From Acidobacteriota bacterium (GTDB lineage Bacteria; Acidobacteriota; Blastocatellia; Pyrinomonadales; Pyrinomonadaceae), in assembly GCA_003222935.1 (NCBI GenBank), contig QHXL01000074.1, positions 1-8,087 of the forward strand: DNA of 8,087 nt, in the 5' to 3' direction. The position numbers and the translations under genes are program-made. Positions 1 to 5,271 of the stretch are shown here, in pieces; position 1 is the first letter of the stretch; each line of letters starts with the position of its first letter. Under the pieces are notes generated by a model that was not told the origin of the DNA, did not search any database, and saw only the letters and a program-made list of their open reading frames with translations.

Positions 1-711
1 TTGGCCCTTTGCGAGCTTCGAAATCGCGGTGTAAGGAGCTGAATGCTTCGTTGGGTTGAAACCCTCGCCACTGAAGATGCCAGGCTCGAGCGTGATCAGG
101 GAAACTTTCGCTTCCGCGTGCTCAACTACCCTTGAAGAGCCGCGATCAAAACTCTCGAGTGCTGCGACGATCTTTTGCCAACCATCGCGCCATAGAGGTT
201 CGTAAGCGTTGATGTTTGACAGGAGATGCTCGACCTCAGGCATTATCAATTCATAACAGCGAGCGTCGTCGTTTACTTCTTTGCCGGCCAACATTCGCGC
301 GAGCGGTGAACCCAAATCGTCCGTAGGGATTGCGGCATCGGAACCCTGGATTGCCAGGCTGACACGTACGCCATCGACACTCGAGTATTCAGAAAAATCA
401 CCGGCTTCCGCTGCGGCAATCAACACATCGCGATATTGCGCAGCACGCTCACCCATCATCACGGTCCAAACTGAGAGCATTCCATCGGTATCAAAATGGT
501 TGTTGGTAACCAGGTCGATGCCTCGCGTGAATTCATTTCGCTTAGGCGAAGTCACCAGGTTGAGCGCAATTTCGGTTGAAGTGTCGGCTTTCAACTCCTC
601 GGGAGTTTCGTTTCCCTGCCAATGTGAGAAGTGAATACTGTTAGACACTGTGCCATCTACCGACAGTTTCGGTACGTCAGCGAGAGCGTCGGTGTAAAAT
701 TCAAATCTCAT
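1..711 (-). CDS. DUF6687-like protein of unknown function, C-terminus beyond the left edge
   Basis: Reading the minus strand from the ATG at 711-709 gives 237 codons without a stop, so the gene continues past position 1. A purine-rich GAGAGG (719-724) lies 7 nt before the ATG and acts as a plausible ribosome binding site. The protein starts MRFEFYTDAL and contains FSHWQGNETPEELKADTSTE (residues 28-47), the motif HFDTDG at 72-77, and a later segment LWRDGWQKI near 173-181. There is no signal peptide, membrane segment or cysteine cluster, so it is probably cytosolic. The HW-G-x-TPEEL-x-D-[TS]-S-x-E pattern and the early HFDTDG resemble what I remember of the DUF6687 family, which has no known function. 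That assignment is from memory and uncertain. The gene is divergent from the rhodanese and shares its 213-bp upstream region, which carries an inverted repeat. Confidence 0.8.
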   Translation of the reverse strand, partial: MRFEFYTDALADVPKLSVDGTVSNSIHFSHWQGNETPEELKADTSTEIALNLVTSPKRNEFTRGIDLVTNNHFDTDGMLSVWTVMMGERAAQYRDVLIAAAEAGDFSEYSSVDGVRVSLAIQGSDAAIPTDDLGSPLARMLAGKEVNDDARCYELIMPEVEHLLSNINAYEPLWRDGWQKIVAALESFDRGSSRVVEHAEAKVSLITLEPGIFSGEGFNPTKHSAPYTAISKLAKGQ

Positions 712-763
712 GGTTGGGCCTCTCAATTCAGGGATGGTTGCTTGAGTGTAGCGCAGAAGAGAA

Positions 764-861
764 TCTCTGTGCATTCTCTGCGTCTCTGTGACTCTGTGGT
801 TAAATGAGGTCAAGAATGGTTGAACCACAGAGACTCAGTGGACACTGAGATAACACAGGGA
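764..861. repeat. CACAGAG-type imperfect inverted repeat
   Basis: The arms at 764-801 and 823-861 are reverse complements at about three quarters of positions with one 1-nt gap. The innermost 10 bp are perfect (CTCTGTGGTT at 792-801, AACCACAGAG at 823-832) around a 21-nt loop. Each arm is built from repeated CTCTG or CACAG units. The element lies between two divergent genes (starts at 711 and 925). It has no coding capacity and no T-run, so it is neither a gene nor a typical intrinsic terminator. I remember similar AACCACAGAGACACAGAG sequences as dispersed repeats in many environmental bacterial genomes. It is probably a non-autonomous REP-like repeat, though a regulatory role for either promoter cannot be excluded. 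Confidence 0.75.
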
Positions 862-924
862 CTTGCAGTGAATATTAGTTCCGCTGATACTTAATCAAAT
901 CATAAAACTACCAGGAGCATACGT

Positions 925-1245
925 ATGGAAGAAATTACTTCTACTGAGCTAAAACAACGTCTCGATAATGGCGATGATATTCAGATCGTCGATGTACGCG
1001 AGGATAGCGAACTCGCGATCTCGCGTCTGCCAAACTCGATTCACATTCCTCTGGCCCAGGTTCTAAGCCGGATGAATGAAATTGATCCCACTCGCGAAAC
1101 GGTTGTTCACTGCAAGATGGGTGGACGCAGCGCGCGAGCCATCGACGCCCTGCAGCGCTCCGGCTTCACCGGTAAACTCATCAATCTCAAAGGTGGAATT
1201 ATCGGTTGGTCCAACGAAGTCGATCCAACTGTGGCGAAGTATTGA
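925..1245 (+). CDS. Single-domain rhodanese-like sulfurtransferase
   Basis: The 106-residue protein is one rhodanese domain and nothing else. It carries the VDVRE motif (residues 22-26), NSIHIPLAQ (37-45) and the active-site loop HCKMGGRSA (62-70). Cys63 is the predicted persulfide-forming nucleophile, and the six-residue loop CKMGGR is the sulfurtransferase length rather than the seven of Cdc25 phosphatases. The C-x-x-G-x-RS loop is most like the rhodanese domains attached to MoeB/MoeZ-type adenylyltransferases, so a sulfur-carrier role is more likely than cyanide detoxification. There is no signal peptide, so it should act in the cytosol. The start is supported by AGGAG at 913-917, 7 nt before the ATG. 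A weak promoter might be TTGCAG (863-868) with GATACT (886-891), 17 bp apart. A strong palindrome starts 5 nt after the stop. The physiological sulfur acceptor cannot be read from the sequence. Confidence 0.93.
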   Translation: MEEITSTELKQRLDNGDDIQIVDVREDSELAISRLPNSIHIPLAQVLSRMNEIDPTRETVVHCKMGGRSARAIDALQRSGFTGKLINLKGGIIGWSNEVDPTVAKY

Positions 1246-1250
1246 TACCC

Positions 1251-1324
1251 AATGTCCGACGAACTTCAGTTTGTCGATCGTTCGAATAGCTGTTGCCGCG
1301 ACAAACTGAAGTTCGTCGGACATT
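1251..1324. repeat. Perfect 26-bp inverted repeat, copy 1 of the AATGTCCGAC family
   Basis: The arms 1251-1276 and 1299-1324 are perfect reverse complements around a 22-nt loop. The inner 20 bp of each arm is itself nearly palindromic (CGACAAACT, GA, AGTTCGTCG, one mismatch), so the DNA or RNA could fold either as one long hairpin or as two short ones. The left arm begins 5 nt after the rhodanese stop codon, so the element lies in that gene's 3' untranslated region. A smaller stem, TCCG-GTT-CGGA (1324-1334), is followed by CAATTTT and could help terminate transcription. A diverged second copy is at 2141-2239. Confidence 0.9.
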
Positions 1325-1406
1325 CCGGTTCGGACAATTTTATCGACCGCTCACAACTTACCCGCGTCTAATCTTTTAGCAAGGGGTTCTGAAGGCCAAT
1401 CAATAA

Positions 1407-1453
1407 AACACTTGTCTTGTAACGCAGGCGATCTGCGTTGACGGTGAAGTGTT
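1407..1453 (+). other. Possible structured leader upstream of the heptad-repeat gene
   Basis: Two nested perfect 7-bp inverted repeats are visible. The outer pair is AACACTT (1407-1413) with AAGTGTT (1447-1453), and the inner pair is AACGCAG (1421-1427) with CTGCGTT (1433-1439) around a 5-nt loop. An internal loop separates them. Just downstream, TCCTCC (1459-1464) is exactly complementary to the GGAGGA Shine-Dalgarno of the next gene (1507-1512). The structure is consistent with a regulated 5' leader, but stems of 7 bp can occur by chance and I recognise no known riboswitch. Confidence 0.25.
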
Positions 1454-1519
1454 GTCTCTCCTCCGGAAGTGCGGCCTTAGTAAAAGAGAACGAACGATTT
1501 ACAAATGGAGGAAAGGTCA

Positions 1520-1915
1520 ATGAATAACAGAAGCTTCGGTGGTTTGTTGTTGCTGGTTGCAACCATCCTTATTTCGGCGGGAATTGCGACAGCACAAGGT
1601 GGAAACATAAGTCCCTGGGAACGTCGGGAACTGCGCGCGGACCGGAAAGAAGTTCGGATCGATAACAAAGAGATTCGGGATGATCGTCGCGACATTCATG
1701 GCGATGTAGTTGAGCGACGATCAGATGTGCGAGAACTTCGCCAGGATCGACGACAAGACGCCAGTCGAGAAGAACTACTAGCTGATCGTAGAGAGATTAG
1801 GGCCGACTCGCGCGAGATCAACCGTAGTCGGCATGAACTCAGAATCGATGGCCGCGATCGTCACGGAGATCGACAAGACCTCCATCGCGATCTTCGCAGG
1901 GCCCGTCGGAACTAA
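1520..1915 (+). CDS. Exported small protein built of charged heptad repeats
   Basis: The start is set at the ATG at 1520, not the in-frame ATG at 1505, because the latter overlaps the ribosome binding site GGAGG (1507-1511), which lies 8 nt before 1520. The 131-residue product begins with a Sec-type signal peptide: Arg4, a hydrophobic core from about 9 to 22, and probable cleavage at ATA-Q (25/26). From Glu37 nearly the whole mature protein is a 7-residue repeat of the form [ED]-[LIV]-R-x-D-x-[RK]. It runs in phase from 37 to 78, slips by one residue at 79-84, and continues in phase from 85 to 126. It has no cysteine, and there is usually one aliphatic residue per heptad between alternating Arg and Asp/Glu. 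This predicts a long, salt-bridge-rich single helix or a weak coiled coil in the periplasm. I do not recognise a named family. Function is unknown; periplasmic binding or structural roles are possible. Upstream is a possible structured leader and downstream a palindromic repeat. Confidence 0.8.
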   Translation: MNNRSFGGLLLLVATILISAGIATAQGGNISPWERRELRADRKEVRIDNKEIRDDRRDIHGDVVERRSDVRELRQDRRQDASREELLADRREIRADSREINRSRHELRIDGRDRHGDRQDLHRDLRRARRN

Positions 1916-1930
1916 CGAGCAAGTGACGAT

Positions 1931-2078
1931 GTAGGGCAGACATTCCTGTCTGTTAAAACCGTGGATTGAAAAGAAGCGGGAAGAAACGAGTGGGAGAAGA
2001 GGCGCTTCCACCGTGGGCACACCATTTCTGGCAATCAAGCGGATCAGGAAGACTGACAGGCAGGAATGCCTGCCCTAC
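1931..2078. repeat. GTAGGGCAG-type inverted repeat pair with 102-bp spacer
   Basis: The arms 1931-1953 and 2056-2078 are reverse complements at 21 of 23 positions; one mismatch would be a G-U pair in RNA. Each arm is also a small hairpin by itself: CAGACA-TTCC-TGTCTG in the left arm and GGCAGG-AATG-CCTGCC in the right. The 102-bp interval carries a purine-rich run (1968-2002, 32 of 35 bases A or G) and no convincing ORF. The element begins 15 nt after the stop of the heptad-repeat gene. From memory, GTAGGGCAGGCATTCCTGCC-like repeats are dispersed in several environmental phyla. This element and the repeat at 2141-2239 account for most of the gene-free stretch 1916-2244; I see nothing else in it. 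Confidence 0.8.
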
Positions 2079-2140
2079 TCGCGTCCAAAGCGTCATAACC
2101 TACGATGTCGTATCCTTTAATGGTGAATCGTAATCCTAAT

Positions 2141-2239
2141 GAAATGTCCGATATGCTTTAGCTGGTCGTGATTCTCGCCAAAAGCGGCCTGGTGATCTCT
2201 TTTCGATCTCACGACAAACTGAAGTTTATCGGACATTTC
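2141..2239. repeat. Second, diverged copy of the AATGTCCGAC inverted repeat
   Basis: The arms 2141-2171 and 2209-2239 are 31 bp each with five mismatches and a 37-nt loop. The right arm closely matches the right arm of copy 1 (CGACAAACTGAAGTT followed by a two-base difference and CGGACATT), which shows common descent. The left arm has accumulated most of the changes. Reading the minus strand, the repeat begins 5 nt after the ferredoxin stop codon, the same distance as copy 1 from the rhodanese stop. It is probably transcribed as the 3' hairpin of the ferredoxin mRNA. Confidence 0.8.
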
Positions 2240-2244
2240 CATCC

Positions 2245-2586
2245 CTACTTCGTTATTCCTTCAAGTTCAATAAACCTGCTCAACTTCGTAATCACCATTC
2301 CCTCGACGCATTCGATTCGACACGAAAGCGCCGGCCTGTCGTTCAATTCATCCTGGCCTTTCATGTGATACCAGATCTGACAGTTGGTGCACTCACCATT
2401 CCAGCAAAAGTCACCGTAGGAAATTGTGTTGAGCGAGAGATATTGGAAGCAACGCAGCAGGCGATTCTTTTCCGGCACATTCACTTCCACGCCGAGCACG
2501 TCGATACTCACCAAATTTTCGTAAGGATCAAGCAGGTCAGCGTCGATATCTTGTAGAGCATTCTGGCCAGCGCTTTGGTCGGTCAT
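2245..2586 (-). CDS. [2Fe-2S] ferredoxin-like protein
   Basis: The 113-residue protein has a ferredoxin-type cluster motif, FCWNGECTNC (residues 60-69), giving Cys61-x4-Cys66-x2-Cys69, and a fourth likely ligand Cys89 in ALSCR. This C-x4-C-x2-C...C arrangement is that of plant/adrenodoxin-type [2Fe-2S] domains. The short 19-residue gap to the last ligand differs from photosynthetic ferredoxins and recalls the small Fer2 domains of oxidoreductase subunits. Cys46 and Cys93 are extra. Residues 1-24 are an acidic N-terminal extension, and there is no signal peptide. It should be a soluble one-electron carrier; its partner is not evident. The ATG at 2586 lacks a clear Shine-Dalgarno, but no other good start is available in frame. 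A TATACT lies only 10 bp upstream (2597-2602), so the mRNA may be almost leaderless. The gene is divergent from the glutaredoxin gene. Confidence 0.85.
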   Translation of the reverse strand: MTDQSAGQNALQDIDADLLDPYENLVSIDVLGVEVNVPEKNRLLRCFQYLSLNTISYGDFCWNGECTNCQIWYHMKGQDELNDRPALSCRIECVEGMVITKLSRFIELEGITK

Positions 2587-2604
2587 AGGCAGCGGCAGTA
2601 TAAT
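2575..2604 (+). promoter_or_regulatory. Possible sigma-70-like promoter for the glutaredoxin gene
   Basis: A perfect TATAAT lies at 2599-2604, with TTGGTC (2575-2580) 18 bp upstream as a weak -35 element (3 of 6 matches). The predicted transcript would have a leader of roughly 75 nt before the TTG start at 2688. The -10 box overlaps a minus-strand TATACT (2597-2602) that could serve the divergent ferredoxin gene. No transcript evidence exists, and acidobacterial promoters may differ from this consensus. Confidence 0.3.
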
Positions 2605-2687
2605 CTCTCGCTACAAGAATGTGTTAAATGAATTTTCGACAATACGAATAGTGACGGAATGTCGAACTCAAACTCGGGGGTGAGAAC

Positions 2688-2909
2688 TTGTCTTTAGTCA
2701 TCTATGTGAAACCTGGGTGCCCATACTGTCAGCAGGCGCGCGACCACTACAATTCGAAGAGCATTCCTTTTGTCGAATATGACGCACAGAATGATCGATC
2801 ACGCCGCGCGGAGATGTTCAAGTACTCTAGCGGTGACCCAACCGTTCCGTGCATCGTCGAAAACGGTAAGTATGTAGCTTCCGGGTGGGGTAATCCGCCA
2901 CGCGGTTGA
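2688..2909 (+). CDS. Glutaredoxin-like protein, possibly read through UGA as a selenoprotein
   Basis: The 73-residue protein is a glutaredoxin/thioredoxin-fold redox protein. LVIYVKPGCPYC (3-14) contains the dithiol active site Cys11-Pro-Tyr-Cys14, and TVP (52-54) supplies the cis-proline loop. It is probably cytosolic, reducing disulfides or glutathionylated targets. The start is TTG at 2688: the frame is closed upstream at 2652-2654, the only upstream ATG (2659) is out of frame, and GGGGGTGAG (2676-2684) precedes it. Canonical glutaredoxins have a GG-x-D motif and a last helix after the cis-proline. Here the chain instead ends 19 residues after it in GWGNPPRG. The terminating UGA (2907-2909) is followed in frame by T-V-H-D and a UAA (2922-2924), and by a 6-bp hairpin at 2924-2940. 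If UGA encodes selenocysteine, the CDS ends at 2924 with 78 residues and Sec74. The glutaredoxin call is firm; the Sec reading is a hypothesis. Confidence 0.9.
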   Translation: MSLVIYVKPGCPYCQQARDHYNSKSIPFVEYDAQNDRSRRAEMFKYSSGDPTVPCIVENGKYVASGWGNPPRG

Positions 2910-2920
2910 ACGGTCCACGA

Positions 2921-2942
2921 TTAACCAGCCGTGCGCTGGTAA
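2921..2942 (+). promoter_or_regulatory. Hairpin after the glutaredoxin UGA, candidate bacterial SECIS
   Basis: ACCAGC (2924-2929) and GCTGGT (2935-2940) form a perfect 6-bp stem around the 5-nt loop CGTGC. With A2923 bulged, two further A-T pairs (2921-2922 with 2941-2942) extend it. The apical loop starts 20 nt after the UGA and has G at its second position. Both fit the general rules for bacterial SECIS elements: a small stem-loop about 16-37 nt downstream with a G among the first loop bases. No run of T follows, so it is a poor intrinsic terminator. A random 6-bp hairpin is also possible. Confidence 0.4.
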
Positions 2943-3108
2943 CACAAAAGAGAGTCTCCTCGTTACACAGCCTGGAAATTGCCCCGGATTGTGAAAACAG
3001 TTCAGTGTGATCAAAAGCGCTTTTTAACCACTAATCAACGGGTAATAGACGAAGCGTGTCGTGTGTTTCGTTCTGATTCTGACTGATTTCACTAACGGAA
3101 GGTGCTCC

Positions 3109-5271
3109 ATGAACAAATCAAGACTACTGCTTCTCGCGTTTGTCTTTTCATGTGTGTTCTCAATTACACTTGATGCGAAAGCACAATCAAATGGAGGCGC
3201 TGCGCCTCAACCACCAATGACTGAAAAGAAACCTAAAACGACAACTATTCACGGCGTCACCATCGTCGACGACTATTTTTGGCTGCGCGAGAAAACAAAC
3301 CCCGCAGTTATGGCCCACTTGAAGGCTGAGAACGATTACGCCGACACAATGATGAAGCCGACGGAACAGCTCCAGGAAAAGCTCTACAAGGAGATGTTGA
3401 GCCACATCAAACAGACCGATACGAATGTCCCTTATCGCTGGGGAAATCATTTTTACTACACGAGGACTGTCGAGGGGTTGCAGTATCCGATCTATTGCCG
3501 GAAGCGCGGTAGCGTGGATGCTCCCGAAGAGATTGTTCTCGATCAGAATGAGTTGGCGAAAGGTCAGAAGTTCATGAGCGTCAGTGTGTTTGTGCCGAGT
3601 GATGATGGAAACCTGTTAGCTTATTCGACTGACAACACCGGCTATCGGCAATACACCCTTCAGATAAAAGATCTTCGCACCGGGCAGGTGTTTCCCGAGC
3701 GGATCGAGCGAGTGAACAACGTCGCCTGGGCCAGCGATAACAAGACACTCTTCTTCGTAACAGAAGATGCGACCACCAAGCGCAGCGACAAGTTTTTCCG
3801 GCACGTTCTCGGAACTGATAAGAATGAGCTGATCTTCGAAGAGAAGGATGAGCTCTACGATATCGGAACCTGGCGAACACGTGACAAAGCAATCATTTTT
3901 CTGGAGTCAGCCAGCAAGACTTCAACTGAGGTTCTCTACATCGCGGCGGACAAACCGACGTCAGAACTGAAAGTAGTCATGCCGCGCGAAGTGGATCACG
4001 AATACGACGTGGATCACCGGGGCGATCTTTTCTATATTCGATCAAACAAAGGCGCGAAAAACTTTCGCGTCGTGACCGCGCCGGTCTCAGATCCATCCGA
4101 AAAGAACTGGAAAGAATTTATCGCTCACAAGCCTTCGGTGAAGATCTCTGCTGTGAACATGTTTGCGGATCATGTCGTTTTGTCTGAGTGGGAGAACGGT
4201 TTGGAGCAACTCGAAATTGTTGACTTCAAGACAAACAAACGTAGCCGCATACAATTTCCGGAACCCGTTTATTCAGCGGCAGTCAGTCAGAACCGTGAAT
4301 TCAAATCGAGCGTGTTGCGTTATTCCTACAACTCGCTGGTAACGCCAAATTCTGTTTTTGACTACGATATGAATACGGGCAAGTCGACACTTCTGAAACA
4401 AACTGAGGTGCCGGGTGGATTTGACCGTACGAACTACAAGTCGGAACGAGTTTTTGCAACAGCATCGGATGGCACAAAGATTCCGATGTCGATGGTCTAT
4501 CGACAAGGAGTGAAGCTTGACGGTAGTGCGCCAATGCTTCTCTACGCGTACGGCTCGTACGGGATCTCGATTCCGCCGACGTTTTCATCCGCCAGGTTGA
4601 GCCTGCTCGATCGCGGCGTGATCTTCGTAATCGCGCACATTCGTGGTGGCGGCGAACTCGGCGAAGAGTGGCGCCAGGCAGGTCGCATGATGAATAAGAT
4701 GAATACGTTCACCGACTTCATCGCATGCGCAGAGCATTTGATCAAAAATAAGTACACTTCGAAAGATCGGTTGGTGATTCAAGGTGGCAGCGCAGGTGGA
4801 TTGTTGATGGGTGCGGTCAGCAATCTTCGCCCTGACTTATTCAAAGGGGTCATTTCGCAAGTTCCCTTTGTCGATGTGCTTAACACAATGCTCGACGCTT
4901 CGTTACCTTTGACGACGGCCGAGTACATCGAGTGGGGAAACCCCAATGAGAAAGCCGCGTTTGATTACATGAAGACATATTCGCCGTACGACAATGTCGC
5001 TAAGAAAGATTATCCGGCAACGCTCGTGAAGGTTTCGGTGAACGACAGTCAGGTGCCTTACTGGGAAGGCGCGAAACTCGTGGCCAAAATGCGAGCGATG
5101 AAGACTGGTAACAATCCTTTGCTACTGAAGGTTAACTTTGGCGCAGGTCACGGTGGCGCATCGGGTCGTTACGATGCTCTTAAGGAGACCGCTTACGACT
5201 ACTCGTTCATGCTGTGGCAAATGGGCATCGCAGACCGCGAGAGTACGAGCAGCAGCAGGCGGGAAGAGTAG
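3109..5271 (+). CDS. Exported oligopeptidase B (prolyl oligopeptidase family S9A)
   Basis: This serine peptidase should cut small peptides after Arg or Lys, here in the periplasm. The frame opens with GTG at 3061, but the ATG at 3109 is preferred because GGAAGG (3097-3102) lies 6 nt before it and a signal peptide follows directly (MNKSR, hydrophobic residues 6-21, likely cleavage at AKA-Q, 25/26). The 720-residue product has the family layout: an N-terminal segment with DDYFWLREK, a beta-propeller covering roughly residues 85-430 (PYRWGNHFYYTRTVEG near its start), and an alpha/beta hydrolase domain from about 445. The triad is Ser561 (GGSAGG), Asp646 (VNDSQVPYW) and His681 (GAGHGG). Their spacings of 85 and 120 residues match what I remember for E. 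coli PtrB (532, 617, 652). RGGGELGEEW begins at 512. The E-Y-I-E-W-G-N-P segment (605-612) lies where the enzyme normally has two acidic specificity residues. The last codons are drawn from a GGCAG-type repeat tract. Confidence 0.93.
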   Translation: MNKSRLLLLAFVFSCVFSITLDAKAQSNGGAAPQPPMTEKKPKTTTIHGVTIVDDYFWLREKTNPAVMAHLKAENDYADTMMKPTEQLQEKLYKEMLSHIKQTDTNVPYRWGNHFYYTRTVEGLQYPIYCRKRGSVDAPEEIVLDQNELAKGQKFMSVSVFVPSDDGNLLAYSTDNTGYRQYTLQIKDLRTGQVFPERIERVNNVAWASDNKTLFFVTEDATTKRSDKFFRHVLGTDKNELIFEEKDELYDIGTWRTRDKAIIFLESASKTSTEVLYIAADKPTSELKVVMPREVDHEYDVDHRGDLFYIRSNKGAKNFRVVTAPVSDPSEKNWKEFIAHKPSVKISAVNMFADHVVLSEWENGLEQLEIVDFKTNKRSRIQFPEPVYSAAVSQNREFKSSVLRYSYNSLVTPNSVFDYDMNTGKSTLLKQTEVPGGFDRTNYKSERVFATASDGTKIPMSMVYRQGVKLDGSAPMLLYAYGSYGISIPPTFSSARLSLLDRGVIFVIAHIRGGGELGEEWRQAGRMMNKMNTFTDFIACAEHLIKNKYTSKDRLVIQGGSAGGLLMGAVSNLRPDLFKGVISQVPFVDVLNTMLDASLPLTTAEYIEWGNPNEKAAFDYMKTYSPYDNVAKKDYPATLVKVSVNDSQVPYWEGAKLVAKMRAMKTGNNPLLLKVNFGAGHGGASGRYDALKETAYDYSFMLWQMGIADRESTSSSRREE

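Noticed and set aside
281..634. Plus-strand ORF of 117 codons
   Set aside because: It is antisense to the DUF6687-like gene, whose 237-codon open frame, start site and motifs are more convincing; the plus-strand product has no recognisable features.
1063..1323. Minus-strand ORF across the rhodanese and the inverted repeat
   Set aside because: It is a shadow of the rhodanese gene and begins within the palindrome; no ribosome binding site or family resemblance.
1505..1519. Upstream ATG as start of the heptad-repeat gene
   Set aside because: It overlaps the GGAGG ribosome binding site that serves the ATG at 1520, and would place charged MEERS before the signal peptide.
764..2239. CRISPR array or tRNA-like structures among the palindromic repeats
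   Set aside because: The repeats are inverted pairs of different families with no regular direct repeat-spacer spacing, and no cloverleaf or CCA end is visible.
2924..2950. Hairpin after the glutaredoxin as a Rho-independent terminator
   Set aside because: The stem is followed by AACACAAAAGAG instead of a T-run, so intrinsic termination is unlikely.
3061..3108. GTG at 3061 as start of the oligopeptidase
   Set aside because: It would add 16 residues ahead of a normal signal peptide, whereas GGAAGG stands 6 nt before the ATG at 3109.
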